Assembly (NCBI GenBank): GCA_036346375.1
Contig: CM070517.1
Location: forward strand, 46,348,200-46,412,199
Source: Guadua angustifolia
Lineage: Eukaryota; Streptophyta; Magnoliopsida; Poales; Poaceae
Reading direction: 5' to 3'
DNA: 64,000 nucleotides
The notes below the pieces were generated by a model. It was given only the letters and a program-made list of their open reading frames with translations. It had not been told where the DNA came from and did no database searches. A program made the position numbers and the translations under genes. Shown here in pieces: positions 33,975-46,600 of the stretch (its first letter is position 1; each line of letters opens with the position of its first letter).

Positions 33975-34485
33975 GAAAAAGTACATATAATACTTTAAAT
34001 TTTACTCGAAAAAATGTCCGATACCTTGAACTATAAAATTAGATATTTAACTCTCGAACTTTACAATTCGGTTCACATAACACCCTGACCCAGTTTCACA
34101 TGGAGGTATTGCTCGCGTGGGGATGATGAATGGGTGGTTTTGCTATATAAGAGGACATATTGGTCAAATTTAGGACAATAATAGACGGGATTTAAAGGGG
34201 CTTTTGTTTCAAATTAAAATAGAGACGGATATAGCTACAGTGGCCAACGGCCATAGAAACATGGTTGGGTGCCCCGCAGGGGAGAAACCCATGTGTTCCT
34301 TGGCGGTCATTAACTTGTCATCGTGTCATTCTACATGGAAAAACTATCTAACTATGCGAAATCGGGTCAATGTATTATTTGAACCACATTATAAAGTTTG
34401 TAGGATCAAATATCTAGCTTTATTGTTCAAGGTACTTATATAGACTTTTGACCAAAGTTCAAGGTATTATACGGATTTCTTCTTA
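33975..34485. mobile_element. MITE-like element with long inverted ends
   Basis: GAAAAAGTACATATAATACT at the left is nearly the complement of the right end around AGTTCAAGGTATTATACGGA, extending about 30 bases inward. The inside includes TTGAACTATAAAATTAGATA and its counterpart near 34405. The superfamily cannot be assigned; no clear target duplication was found. Confidence 0.5.
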
Positions 34486-34489
34486 AAAA

Positions 34490-35075
34490 CTATTCATTGC
34501 TCGATTAATGTTGAGAGTGCCACTAAATGTTGGAGATGACCTTCCTACATCAGTTCCTAAGCAATGAAATGAAAAGAAGATAATGCGTAATTTACAAGAG
34601 CACAAGAGAGTTGCATAAAAAAAAGAAGCAAAAATTGAATTACAATCCTTATATGTAATTTTTTTAGGGAATTCATAACTGTGATTATGGTCGTAATAAC
34701 ACACCATAATCTAGCCAAAGCTGAAGCCGTGCAATTATCGCCCCATCTCCTATGAAGGGTTCTAGTTGTGTTAGAGACTGCAACTTAAACAGTCTCCAAC
34801 CCTTAGGACCGTTAGATCACAATAATGAACAGTTTGGATTGCCCAACAACTCTCACATACAATATTGCTACAATGTTTTTTAAATAGTACTTCGAAAGAT
34901 CTAGTTATTACTTGTTGATCCAATGATCCGTATACAACTGCTAAAGTTGTAGTCGCAAAGAGGTTTATATTGGATCTCTTTCCCCTCTCATGTGTATACC
35001 TCTCTAACATCTATCCTTGTACTATCATGACCTAATCCCTCGGTCGCATCATTTTAAATCAACCAAACAAAAAGA
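34490..35075. other. Intergenic sequence
   Basis: No gene or element recognised. Confidence 0.45.
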
Positions 35076-35079
35076 AAGG

Positions 35080-37335
35080 CTGTTTGTAAAAACCAGAAAG
35101 GATCTTTTAAAGTTATGCATACGAAGGGTTGGAAATAGCGATCAGAGGAAGTGAATGATCACAAATTAATTTTTATTCTCAAAGAAATTAAGCCAAAACC
35201 CCTAGAGATCAAATGGAAAAATAAAAATCAATTTTCAGAGTTTTTAGCCTAGAGCCAGTACTACCGCCCATATAAGGTCGATACTACCGTCATGAATAGT
35301 AAAATCAGGCATACGAACAATAATTTCAGCACGAGTTCAAATCAAAAATTAATGTAACTTTTGATTGAATGGTCCAAAACTCGTAAAACATTATATGCAC
35401 TTTTTTAAGAATATTAGGAACCTATTCCAATCTTCAATAGCAAGAATTGACCTCAAAGTTCTGATCTTTATCAAAAATACTATAGATTGCACTAAAACTG
35501 TGTCAAAAACCAAAACTTCACCTTGAACTTACTTATGGGGATTTAATGATCAAGATGATCTCTCATATATCCTAGCAAGCAAGAACGCCAAATAAATTGC
35601 TCCTAAATATTCAAGATCAAGATTTACCTCAAAATCTTCTTTCTTAACCAAATAATCAGTTTCTTGAAGAAACTTGGATGATTAAGAAGAGACTTGTCTA
35701 GATGATTGAGAGATTATCTACAGATGATACATCCATCAATCGTTTATCCTTGTCAGCACAAGATCATGCAAGAAAGAAACTACAAGAAAAGATCAAGAGT
35801 AAAGTAAGAAGAAGATCAAAACTTGAGACAAAATCTTGAGCATGAATTTGATCTTTATTTCAAAGCAAGATGAATAATTACAAATCCTCTCACCTGAGGG
35901 TAAAACTCTCAATGAGCACTCACAAACTCACACAAGAACACCGAAATCTTATGAAAACTCTAATCTGGAGTCTAAAGACTTGAAGGCTTAAAGCCTTACC
36001 TCTCACTACATTTCCTTATATAGTGGGGGCAACCCTAATTCTAGATCTGGACACACAAATAGATACCATTAGAGATGAAAATGGATGGGATACGGATGGA
36101 TAATGGCTTTACCATATTTGTTTTTATTTTTTTTTCTCGGATATGGATACAAATACAGATACAAATATGAATATATCCAACATTTGTATTCTTTATTGAA
36201 TTTTATTTAAAATAAAAAATTATGTATTTATGAGTTTTTATGTATTTTTAGCTACTTATTTAAAATATTTTCTTATTAAAGATAGTAGTGTTTGCATTTT
36301 TAAGAAAATTTAAAAGCTAATAAAATCTTAAAAATAATTTTTAAATGTTAAATTATGTCAGAACTTTCCAAAAAAAATTATAATTTTTAGAGTTGGTTTG
36401 CTAATTTTATTAATTAAAAATTGATTTATAGATTAATTAGATTAGAGAACAATTTTAAAATTCAAAAAACCTTTTTACACCAAAATAGTAGTCTTGCCCT
36501 AACTCACCTGCATATTCCAATATCCGGCCCATAAATATCTAGATTATTCGGATTCGTATCCGATCCGACGGATAGTGAACTACTGAATCTGTATCCGTAT
36601 CCTATCCAACACTATCCGATAAATATCTGATCTGGTAGAATCCGTATCTAAAATTTATTCGGATCGATCGGAAACTATCCGATATGTTTTCATCACAAGA
36701 TACTATTCACTCTTACATAGGCTAACCTAAAACTCTTAACGGATTTTCCACTCACATAAGTACGCTTCTCAAAGCGGCCATTATATTGATGTCAAATCCG
36801 CTTCGAGAGCCCGAATTTACGTTCAACACCACTTTGGTATGACCTAAACCACTTAGGCCACCACCACAGTTTTTCAAACTACCTTGACCGCCCATATTGG
36901 ATAAATTACCAATTTTCCCTGATGACCGGTCTTTCTTTTCCTCGAATTATCGCTATGCTTTATGTTTTTCACGTGATCCCAATAACTTAACGTCAAGCAT
37001 CTCACACATTCGGACTCCCTCGAACTGTCTTTACTTGCAAGCGAACCCAAGTCACTTGACCGCCAAATGTCCTCGTTAGCTTCATCATGGTGGCACCGGC
37101 TTTCTTGATCGTTCTGAGCCTTAACTACTCCTTGAGCCTAATCTCGTTCCATATCGTTGCCTATCATATCCATCACCAGTGCTTCACGCTCTGGTTTCTT
37201 GTCTTCTCGGCTTGCAACCAGCCAATCACTTTCCGGACTCAGTCATCTTCTGGTGTTTCTTAACCGTTCTTGATCTCAGATCTCCTAGTGTAGTCCCGGT
37301 CTCGCCTTCGCCTCACCACGACCTAGCCTTGGAGT
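35080..37335. mobile_element. Probable LTR retrotransposon remnant, interrupted by a hAT element
   Basis: The sequence is non-coding and rich in CTCACAAACTCACACAAG-like and Pro/Ser-coding-like tracts, with CCTTATATAGTGGGGGCAAC at 36025-36044, which looks like the promoter region of an LTR. A hAT element splits it at 36070-36698. No TG...CA boundaries or paired LTR were identified, so the class is an inference from texture. Confidence 0.3.
36070..36698. mobile_element. Non-autonomous hAT element, 629 bp
   Basis: The left end TAGAGATGAAAATGGATGGG and right end ATGTTTTCATCACAA are flanked by octamers GATACCAT (36062-36069) and GATACTAT (36699-36706), seven of eight matching. The start is closely related to the element split between 54597 and 51647, sharing GGATAATGGCTTTACCATAT. 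Confidence 0.8.
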
Positions 37336-37343
37336 CCTGCAAC

Positions 37344-37736
37344 TAGGGCTGTAAACGAGCCGAACTCGAGCGAGCCTGACCCTCCAGGCTCGAGCTCGGT
37401 AAGGCTCGAACCAAGCTTGAGTTGGGGTTCGAGCCTCGACTTAGGCTCGAGCTCAGCTCGATCCAGGCTCGAGCAGGTTCGAGCTCGGCTCGACTAAGTT
37501 TGATAAGCTTGGTAAGCTCGAGTAAACTCGGTAGGCTCGGTAACAAGCTCGAGAAAACTCGACTTAAAGAAGTTTGATCCAGGCTCGAGTAGACTCGCGA
37601 ACTATTTGAGCTCGACTCGGTTAGGCTCGCGAGCTCGAGTTCGGCTCGTTCGGAGCTCGAGCCGAGCTTGAATCGAGCTTCTCACGAGCCGAGCTCGAGT
37701 AGTTCGCGAGCCTTTTACACCCCTACCTGACCCCTA
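37344..37736. mobile_element. Non-autonomous hAT element rich in GCTCGAG, 393 bp
   Basis: The left end TAGGGCTGTAAACGAGCC and right end TTTTACACCCCTA are flanked by exact octamers CCTGCAAC at 37336-37343 and 37737-37744. The last 11 bases (ACCCCTACCTG) are duplicated at the right edge. The inside is almost entirely GCTCGAGCTCGG-like sequence. Confidence 0.88.
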
Positions 37737-37744
37737 CCTGCAAC

Positions 37745-38880
37745 TAACATAGACAAATAAATCATCACATAGCGCACTGTTCACAAAGATATACAATTAA
37801 ATCAACAAATTTAATTCATATGAAATATTTCATTGTGTAATTTTTTGAATGTTGCGTATTAATTAGGATTTCTACTTAACATTTGACTGATTTTTTTAAT
37901 AAATTAATCAAATTTTGAATCATAGAATCAAAACCCATATTCCTCATTTCCTACGATGGACGGCGCTTGCAGTCTGGGAGCTACATCCGATCGTCGTGCC
38001 GGACGGCGACCTCGTATTAAGCCTCCCGACAGGTACTGGCTTGAAAGGAGAGTGTGAGTGTCGCATACTATCGCATCCCTCAATTTAATCACCAGTTAAT
38101 TTTTCGTTTAACGTGCATGTGATGTGATTATACATTTATACATAGACAAGCCCTTCTTGATTTGTTCCTGCAGTGAGCAGCAACTAGCAAGCTAGTGAGA
38201 CAAGTTCAAGGACGGGGTGGCCAGGCTTCGTCGGCGCAGCAGCAGGACAGTTCCCGTCGTGGCTCCGCAGCTACCAAGATGATCCAGTCCTCGCTAGGTC
38301 GGCAGGCTACGGCACCACTCTAAAGGTACGCATAGTAATTTATGCAGAGAGAAGTAAAAGATAATTTTTCTAAGCTAGGTAAAGAAAATAAAATTGGTGA
38401 ACCTAATAGAAAATAAATGAATCACAGAGAAAAATAAAAAATAATTTTTCTAAACTAGATAAAGAATAATAGGATCGGTAAACCCTAATAGAAAATAAAT
38501 AAATCAAATCACCTATCTAAATGTAAATCGGATGAACAAAAAAGTGACTAAAATTAAAGAGAAAAACAGACGATAGATTTTTAGCAATCCCCATATTAAT
38601 TTCTACAATATCTTGCCACTGCATTTTTCACAGAGCAGACCTACAGGCTGCAGGTCACGACAGCTAATGACTGAAAGCATGGTGCTGCCCAGCCGGTTAC
38701 TCTTTCAACTCCTACTATGTTGCTAAGACGGAATTACAACAAATAATGCTATGAGGTTTGAGAGCGTTCCTCTGGCAATTCGATACGCCATCTCGTCGAG
38801 GTAGGAAATGGACATTTTAAAAATAGGAGATTTTAAATTATACGGTACGTATGCATAACGAAAACTTAGAAATTCTACGG
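37745..38880. other. Intergenic, weak coding signals only
   Basis: A 33-codon frame begins at 37956 (MDGACSLGATSDRRAGRR) and ends at a possible donor GTGTGAGTG. A further open stretch lies at 38215-38325. Neither matches a family I know. A near-duplicate pair AAAATAATTTTTCTAAGCTA and AAAATAATTTTTCTAAACTA occurs at about 38358 and 38437. Confidence 0.35.
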
Positions 38881-39207
38881 CATTACACTAGCAAGTTAAT
38901 CCAGATAAATTCAAGGGTTATCTGCATAAATCCGTCCTCTCTACGCGTGCTGCCAATGCTGCTCTGTTCCGTTTCGTCATTTCCAAGCCGGTTAGTCTCT
39001 CGCCTGCTGTGCTCTGCTCCACCACCACCACGCTTTCCTCTCCAGTTTTCTCTCCCCTCGAGACCCCAAAAGCAGCGAAAAGGAGCAAAAGGGCAAGTCT
39101 CAAGAACCCCAAGAGCCGGTCATCGTATTCTATCTCCATCTATAATTCTCTATCCCCTGCGGACACAATTACAGGTCCTCGGAGTGGCGATTCGGAGGCG
39201 GAGAAGC

Positions 39208-42200
39208 ATGGGGTCCGGATCTTTGCTCAAGGTTCTTGCCAAGAACTTCGATGTTCTTGCGGGGTCAGTGTTTTTCCTTACCATTTTCTTGATCTATTAG
39301 ACTTTTTCCCTTTGCTTTTGAGTTCCTTGTTCGCTGCTAAAGTGGAGCGATGCCTTAGTTTTCGTCAGGTTCTTGGCTTTAGTTGTTGCGGTGTTCGTTT
39401 GGCGTTGTTGTGGTTGTTACCGTGGTTTATGAGATGCGTACCGTGGTTTGCATTGGCTGAGGCTTGAAATCGAGCCCCGTTGGTTAGTGAGGAGCACAAT
39501 GTTTCGATTTTTAGTTGATATAATGTTTGGAAAAGTCTTTTGTTTTCAAAAGAAAGAAACCCTTCTTGGTATAGTTTTAAACCTTTAACCCGCATAGTCT
39601 CGTGCTCATGAATCGGTCTTTTATTGCGGAGTGCATTGATTAGATGGAGCCTCATTTACTAAAATCACAAAACCTTGCCTTTTGTTATTTTTTTTTTACG
39701 TTCTTCAGTGTGCTTGGACTTGGGAGTGTTCATTTCTTTGGGGGATAAGAAAAACAAACTGACCTTTTTATTTTGGGCCTACAGTTTTTACTTACTCCTG
39801 TCATGCAAGAAACACATTTCTTTTAATCCGATTTGCGTATTTTCTGAATGCTAATGCTTGCCAAAAGCTACTGCCTGAGATGCACTTGTTGTGCTTATTG
39901 TAGATCAACAAATCTGAAATCTGAATATTAGATCAGTTGTAGAGTTTTGCCACTCCTTGTGACAATGCGTATATCTTTCTACAGCCTGACCTCTTTTCAG
40001 TCCTTTTCAAAAAGTTATTGCTTTTAGATTTGTAGTTTTGCTAGTGCGTGTGTTTGTAGGTTGGTTGGTCCATTCCACCTTCAAGATTAGTTTTTTGGTT
40101 CTTTCTTTGTCCAGTTTATATCTTTTTATTAGTTGCTTCACATTCCTGTGCATGCGGTAGGTTAGGTCACATGTGGAAGAATGGCTCTGCACAATCTGGT
40201 GCTGTTTTACCAGGATGCATTATAAAAAAGAAGTGTCGTTTTGGGCTCTAGAATTTATTAATTCTTAGTGTGGTGGAATGTATATTGTAGCAAGGCACAC
40301 TGCCGTTCACTAATTTATGTAGCCAATGTCCCATTCAAGTGTTGATATCGTGATTACTTTGCAATGTTGAACTAGAAAACATAGATGTTTCGTGGTTCTA
40401 CTGTGCTGTAATTTGTAAAGCAATTGAACAAATATTTCGGACATTTATTGGAAAGCAAATGCAGCATGATACAATCTAGGATGTGAATATGTTTCTAGTG
40501 AGTTATTCTGTTATTCATATGTTCCCGTCCAAAGGATGCTTTTCCTGCTGCTTTGGTAGAGAACTAGAGACATGACCAGGTAATACTACCTGTTCGTTTC
40601 TGAATTTAGCAGTGGTCCCTTTTTAAGTTCCTGCATTGCTTATATGCTATTATTGTTGAATAGATTCAGTATGAGTAAATTTTGCCTTTAGTTTAACCCT
40701 GTCTTACATCTCTTGCAGGCCTTTGGTTGCACTAGCTTATCCTTTGTAAGTGGCTTGTCATTTTTACTTTATTGCTACAAGTTCATTTGTTATAGAAGTT
40801 ATTTGTTAATGGTAAACACAAATGTAATTCAGTGCTTTTACAGGTATGCTTCAGTTAAGGCAATAGAAACCAAATCCCCTGTGGATGATCAACAATGGCT
40901 AACGTATTGGGTGTTGTACTCGTTAATAACACTGTTTGAGCTTACATTCGCATCAATTATTGAGTGGTAAGTACTGTTGTAATTTCAATATTTTTTAATG
41001 TGAGACCACTTAAGTAGTTGAACTTTAGTGTATTTGTTGGAAATTGATCCCTGATATTTTGAACTAGTAGAATGTATATATGTATCAGCATTAGGTCATT
41101 TGTAGAATTTATATTTCAGCATTGGGTCATTCGCAGTGCGAAATATCTATATCCGTACTATTCTGATGATCCTCGAAGCAAGATTTTGGTGCTTTGTTTA
41201 GTTTGCAAGATACGGCCAGTACAGAGAGTTCAACTTCAGGGCAGATAGATTGTGTTTACCATAAATCAGGGTTTCACATATTCATGATCAATTGATTACA
41301 AAACCAAATTCTCATAGTAGAGATTATAATTCAATGCGATATTACATAGGACTGGCTAGCGATCTATTTTCACTTGCAAGTGTTTCCCTCCAAAAAAGTT
41401 GCTAGTGTACGGAAGTTCTGTGGTTCTATCCACGTCCATGTTGTGTCATGAAAGGTTTACCATCTCTCATATCTAAGCTCCAGGGTTTGGAACAATGCAG
41501 TTAATATTTTTGTTATTGCACATTTTGTTAGATGGCAATTATTCAACATAATATTAAGGTACTCTAATATTGTATTTTTTTTGTCTTAGCCTGTGTAAAT
41601 TTACTATTGGTCATCATGGTACACTGACTAGGTAAATTCCATGGTCTTCCCATCTTTGATTTTTACAGGCTTCCTTTCTGGTCCTCTATGAAACTGATGT
41701 TTATTTGCTGGCTTGTCTTGCCATACTTCAATGGCGCAGCCTATATGTACCAAAATTATGTGAGACCCTTGTTTGTAAAGAACCAGATGGTCAACATTTG
41801 GTATGTCCCTCAGAAAAAGGGCATTTTTGGCAAATCTGATGACTTCCTGACGGCACTTGATAAGTTCATTGAAGAAAATGGTGCTGAAGCTCTGAAGAAA
41901 TTGACAAACAAGGTACATGGACCTAGATGTGTGTGTCTCTCTCTCTATATATATCCCCACTTTGTGAACTAAACAATCATGTAAAATGTTGTACTTAGAG
42001 TTTCAAATGCTCTGCGGGCTTGTTCATGTTAAATCTAATTTGCTGTGATCCTCAGGACTCAGGTCGTGATGTTCATCACAATGCATATGATGACAGCATT
42101 TTCGAGTATGCTTACCTTGTTGTAAGGCTAAAGCTTGATGGTTAAATGATGTACTCTCTTAGCTAACTCATTAACCTCCAGTCATACTAGTTCAGCTTTG

Positions 42201-42764
42201 CTAGTTAAGCAATGCTTTCCCCTCAAATTTGAGTATTTCCTTTGAGGAGTACACTTGTTGCTTATGAAAGTGTTATAGTCCATAAATTGCTCTTCAAAAT
42301 GTCAAGCTGGTTATAATTGTTCTGTTGTCTTGTATTATGCGTTGCAGGCTGGCAAGTTATCTAAACAGGCTGGGAAATCATCAAAAGATTCAAAAGAATC
42401 GAAATCACCAAAAGATGCAAAACAGCCCAAGCCACCAAAAGATTCAAAGCCATCTAAGGGTTCGAAAGAACAGAAGAAGGCACTGAAAGATACAAAAGAA
42501 CAGAAGAAGGCACTGAAAGATTCAAAAGAACTGAAGAAGGCACTGAAAGATTCAAAAGAACTGGAATCACTGAAAGATTCAGGTGAACCTAAACCAAAGA
42601 GCAACAGGCGGGTGACATTCGCTGAGGTGGAGCCTGAAAAGGAATTCAAGGCTTCCACCAGTGACTGGCATCCAACCTCCGATTATCACAGCACATACCC
42701 TGAGCATAACTCATGGAATAGCAGCTTCATGATATTTGAGGATGAAAATAGTTACTGGAATTAG
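39208..42764 (+). CDS. HVA22/REEP-like ER membrane protein with Lys-rich tail
   Basis: Six exons in phase give 310 residues: 39208-39263, 40719-40745, 40844-40966, 41669-41912, 42056-42121 and 42348-42764. The TB2/DP1/HVA22 domain (about residues 10-110) is a reticulon-like hairpin protein that shapes tubular ER and, in cereals, responds to ABA and stress. Landmarks are LVALAYPLYASVKAIETKSP, DDQQWLTYWVLYSLITLFEL and LPFWSSMKLMFICWLVLPYF, followed by GAAYMYQNYVRP. The tail, from about residue 170, is Lys/Ser/Asp-rich, contains three 10-residue repeats (KKALKDSKEL type) and ends with RRVTFAEVEPE and an aromatic/acidic segment (FMIFEDENSYWN). Exon 5 (DSGRDVHHNAYDDSIFEY) is supported only by splice signals and phase and may be alternative. 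The start ATG follows a 5' leader of about 300 bases with short upstream frames. Confidence 0.92.
42471..42560 (+). repeat. 30-bp coding tandem repeat in the HVA22-like tail
   Basis: Three units start at 42471, 42501 and 42531 with CAGAAGAAGGCACTGAAAGA or a one-base variant. A fourth partial unit follows at 42561. The period of 30 preserves frame and encodes a 10-residue Lys-rich repeat. Confidence 0.92.
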
Positions 42765-43500
42765 AGCCCTCTAGACTGGTAACCCCTAAACTCATCCCAT
42801 CACAGCTACATTGTACAACCATAAGTTGTGTTCTGACTATTGCATTTCTTGTACAAACCAAATGCAGCTCGGTGTAGATTTTTGGTTCATTAGAAGTGGC
42901 AAGGACCCATTTCGTTGTCAACCAAGGAAATGGAGCTCACCTGCTGCGGCTTGTCGTCTGTTGATTGCTCTGACTTGTCATGTAATATATTTGTCCAATA
43001 TTCATATACCAGTACATGAGTAATGTAGTAATCTGCTATTTAGGTGGTGGTGTTGAACTGGTGCTGCTGTTTTGAAGTAGTAACCTTGTTAGCCGTAAGA
43101 ATTTAGATGATATCAATTATCAGTGCATACAAGTTTCAGATTTCAGAAGAACCTGGAATCTGGAGCTCGACCAAACAGGCTCTTAGTAGCAAGCACTGCC
43201 ATCTTGTTCACAAAATCTTCCTGAGAAATGCAAACAAAAATTGCCGAGGTTTGTTCTGTCAGTATAGCAGCGCTACTTTCAGGCCCGGTTGGAATATTGG
43301 AATTTTGCAAGGTGCCGCAAATTCTAGATTGTTCACATACAGCTAGAACTTTATGGTAAAAAAAATGTTGGATGATTTTTTTTCTTAACAATTTTGCGTG
43401 GTTTATGCTCCGCGAAGTTGTTCACACGACGAGCGATGTAGCGGATCGCACCCGGCAACGCATTATCGGATGCGCACGTCGCTAGCGGCCCGGCCCGGCC
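42765..43500. other. 3' flank of the HVA22-like gene and spacer
   Basis: Contains the probable 3' untranslated region up to about 43030 and a spacer before the RPS9 promoter. No other gene was seen. Confidence 0.5.
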
Positions 43501-43539
43501 TGTTAACATCCGAAGGCCTCAGCCTCGGACCATCAAAGG

Positions 43540-43570
43540 TAGGGTTTCCTCGCGCCGCCGCCCTATAAAA
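43540..43570 (+). promoter_or_regulatory. RPS9 core promoter: telo-box and TATA box
   Basis: TAGGGTTT at 43540-43547 is the reverse of the telo-box AAACCCTA common in plant ribosomal-protein promoters. CTATAAAA at 43563-43570 is a TATA box about 90 bases before the ATG. A pyrimidine-rich leader (CTTCTCCTCTCTCCTCGCCT) follows, as in translation-machinery mRNAs. GGCCCGGCCCGGCC upstream at about 43488 could hold site-II-like elements. Confidence 0.6.
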
Positions 43571-43658
43571 CCTTCTCCTCTCTCCTCGCCTCTATCTTCG
43601 GGGAAGAAAGAAGAGCTTCACCAACCGGCGGCGGCGAGGCTGAGCCAGAGCTCCGACG

Positions 43659-46600
43659 ATGGTCCACGTCAGCTTCTACCGCAACTGTACGTGCCCCCCC
43701 CCCCCCCTCTCTCTGTGGATGCTGCTTGTGTGGAAGTCACGGACCAGCGATGGCTCTTAAGTTCTTTTCAGTTCTTGATTGGTTCTATTGCTTGTAGTAC
43801 GATTTTATCTTGCGAGTGGCGTATCGAAAGATTTCTTTTACTTCCTTTATTTAGTGGATGAGCAGCGCGGTGATGAATTCGCTTGTTGAGATGGTCTGGA
43901 TCAAGATTTGCCGTGTAGAGATGCCTCGATGGTAGCGTCGTTAATGTTAGATCCAGCGCAGCTGTACGCGGGATCAGTTCGTGCGAAGGGTGCTTAGAAT
44001 TTTTTATCTTTACTAAGTCCTGGATGATGCTCGTAGCCATGCCATCAGTATCGGTAGTGTGCGTCTATCTCTAGGTTGTGTCTGTGGGCGAGGCTGCGAT
44101 CTGTGTGTTTCGCATAGGAGCTCGTGCTGTTGTTGCGTTAATGTTCAGCTGTAACTCAAAACTTGTGTGCTTTACATGTCAGTCTGTAGGTAATTAATTA
44201 AGTTCAGCGTGTTACACAATTAAAAAAGAAGTGCGCTAATTTAGGCTATTTTTTGGTTCAGATTTCTCTGTTTGCGTGGTGGTAGTAGTAGGTGTAGATC
44301 GAATGGATTGGTGTGCTAGTGCTAGCATTACTTTACTTATAAGCTTATTCAGGAGCTTTATCCCCGTTGTGTGTATTTTCGTGGTGTGCCACATGGAACA
44401 CAGAATCTGAGTATTGGAATGCTAGTGTATATTGAGTACTACAGATGGGTGTCCCTTTATTGCCACGTGAGACAATGGGGTTTGAAACGTTTGTTCTTGT
44501 CTGATAACAATACAAAATTTAATGATGTTCAGGTTTTGCACTGAAGACCAGTTTATAGTATTAGTTGTCGTCGACCCTCGTGGTTGAGCAACAAAAATAG
44601 TATAACTATGATAGGTGTTACTTAAGAGTATTCTTCTTAAGTACAACATGTTTATGATGTCATTCGATAGAACGACACTATTTTGATCCATGGATGTTAA
44701 CTTTGTTTTGAGAATAGAGTGCTGAACTTTGTTTTGAAAATAGAGCGCTGTACTTACTAGATGATGCATGTATTATGGTAAATCTTGACTCTTGAGCTTC
44801 ATCTTATAATATATTAATGCTTATTGAAAAGGCTTTTAAGTTTTATAAACTGTTAACAAGTTGTAATTAACTATTTGAATGTTTAGTCATAGAGGTGTAG
44901 TATTGATGTATTCTTAAGCATTGCATGATAGTTCCAGATGAGATCTTTGAACCAGTATTTGAAGTTGATAGTTCTGAACTTCTGTAGTATTAGAGCGAAG
45001 TAGGGACACTGTAGAAGTGTATGTTGGACCCTGGTGGGATCACAGAGAGGGAACTGAAGCCGGTGCACTTGCTAAGCTGTCTGTATGAGTTAATCTGACA
45101 CGAAGTTATAAATTGCTTTATAAATAATTGCAAATGAGCTGGTATGGTATATTTGGAGTTTTTACTATTTACACAAGGTCCTTGCTAGTTACTATCATTC
45201 ATTCATTTGACTCTAAAATCGTCTGTTCGTCACATACTCACATGGGATATAATCTCTAACATTTTTTATAGTAGGTTTTATGGTCTTGATCTATTTAAGG
45301 AAATTGTTTTTGCAGAGCTGCTTCATTTTCCTTTCTGGTTGTGTGGGGGTTATTTTCTGTCTTTTTTGTGTGAAGGCCTAAGTATTAGGGATCTCTGGGG
45401 CTATCTTTCTCTGTTATTTTATGGGTCCCTGAATAAGCAATTTTATCAAGAATGGCTACTTTCTCCATTATCTTGTGAAAATGAACCAATTATCGGTAAT
45501 GCTTTCCATTGCAGATGGTAAGACATTTAAGAAACCTCGACGCCCTTATGAGAAGGAGCGCCTTGATGCTGAGCTGAAGTTGGTGGGTGAGTATGGACTG
45601 AGGTGCAAGAGGGAGCTGTGGCGGGTTCAGTATGCTTTGAGTCGGATTCGTAACAATGCAAGGCACCTGCTTACACTTGATGAGAAGAACCCTCGCCGCA
45701 TCTTTGAAGGTGAGGCACTACTTCGCCGCATGAACCGCTATGGGCTTCTTGCTGATGGGCAGAACAAGCTTGATTATGTCTTGGCCCTTACTGTGGAGAA
45801 CTTCCTTGCAAGGCGTCTTCAGACTCTTGTCTTCAAGGCTGGTATGGCCAAGTCCATCCACCATGCTCGTGTCTTGATTAGGCAACGCCACATCAGGTAT
45901 GTTTCTTAAAATTCTCATTGTGTATCTCTTGTTTTGTTAAATCTAACTAGCTCTAAATTTATTTGTTGATTTCCATATCTCAGTGTGGTCTTCTGTTCAC
46001 TCCTAAGTATGCTTCTGTGTTCTGTCTGAATTCTTGTAGTTCATTACCAGTATGTTCTGAGTTCTTGTTGTGTGTTAGCAGTGTGTTCCTCACACTTAGT
46101 TCTTTGCTATGTTCTTCCATAAGTTTTCTTGATCCAGTAGTGTCTTAGTTAAATGTCCATATCTGGTATGCTAGTAGTGTTTTAGTTAATTGTCCATATC
46201 TGGTATGCTATCTACCAACTATTAGTTGCAATATTGATCCCAGGGTTTTAAAACTGTTTTTGAAAAAACCATGTGAAATTCGAAAATTGCAAAAACCGCT
46301 CAAAAAACCGTCAGAAACCGAAGAGTTAAGAAATCAAAAAAATTTGGGAAAAATTTAAAAAAATAAATAACCGTTTGGTTTTTTGCGAGAAACCGCTCGG
46401 TTTTTCACGAGAAACCGTTTCACCGACCAATTGAATGTTCCTTAAAAACGGTTTTCGAGCGGTTTTCAACACATAAATTTTTCCAAAAATTTTGAATTTT
46501 TTTTAATTAGACCGGTTTACGATGCGGTTTTGGATATCGAACCGCAGCGGTAAGGTCAAAGACTACGGTTTTTGTTGGTTTTTTGAACCCTGATTGATCC

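Noticed and set aside
37956..38057. A 33-codon frame beginning MDGACSLG as a small gene
   Set aside because: There is no known family and no supported splice partner, and the neighbouring open stretch is in an unrelated frame.
42471..42590. A CRISPR-like array of 30-bp repeats
   Set aside because: The units are directly adjacent without spacers, in frame within a plant exon.
42335..42658. A Ser/Phe-rich minus-strand frame
   Set aside because: It is the complement of the Lys-rich repeat tail of the HVA22-like protein.
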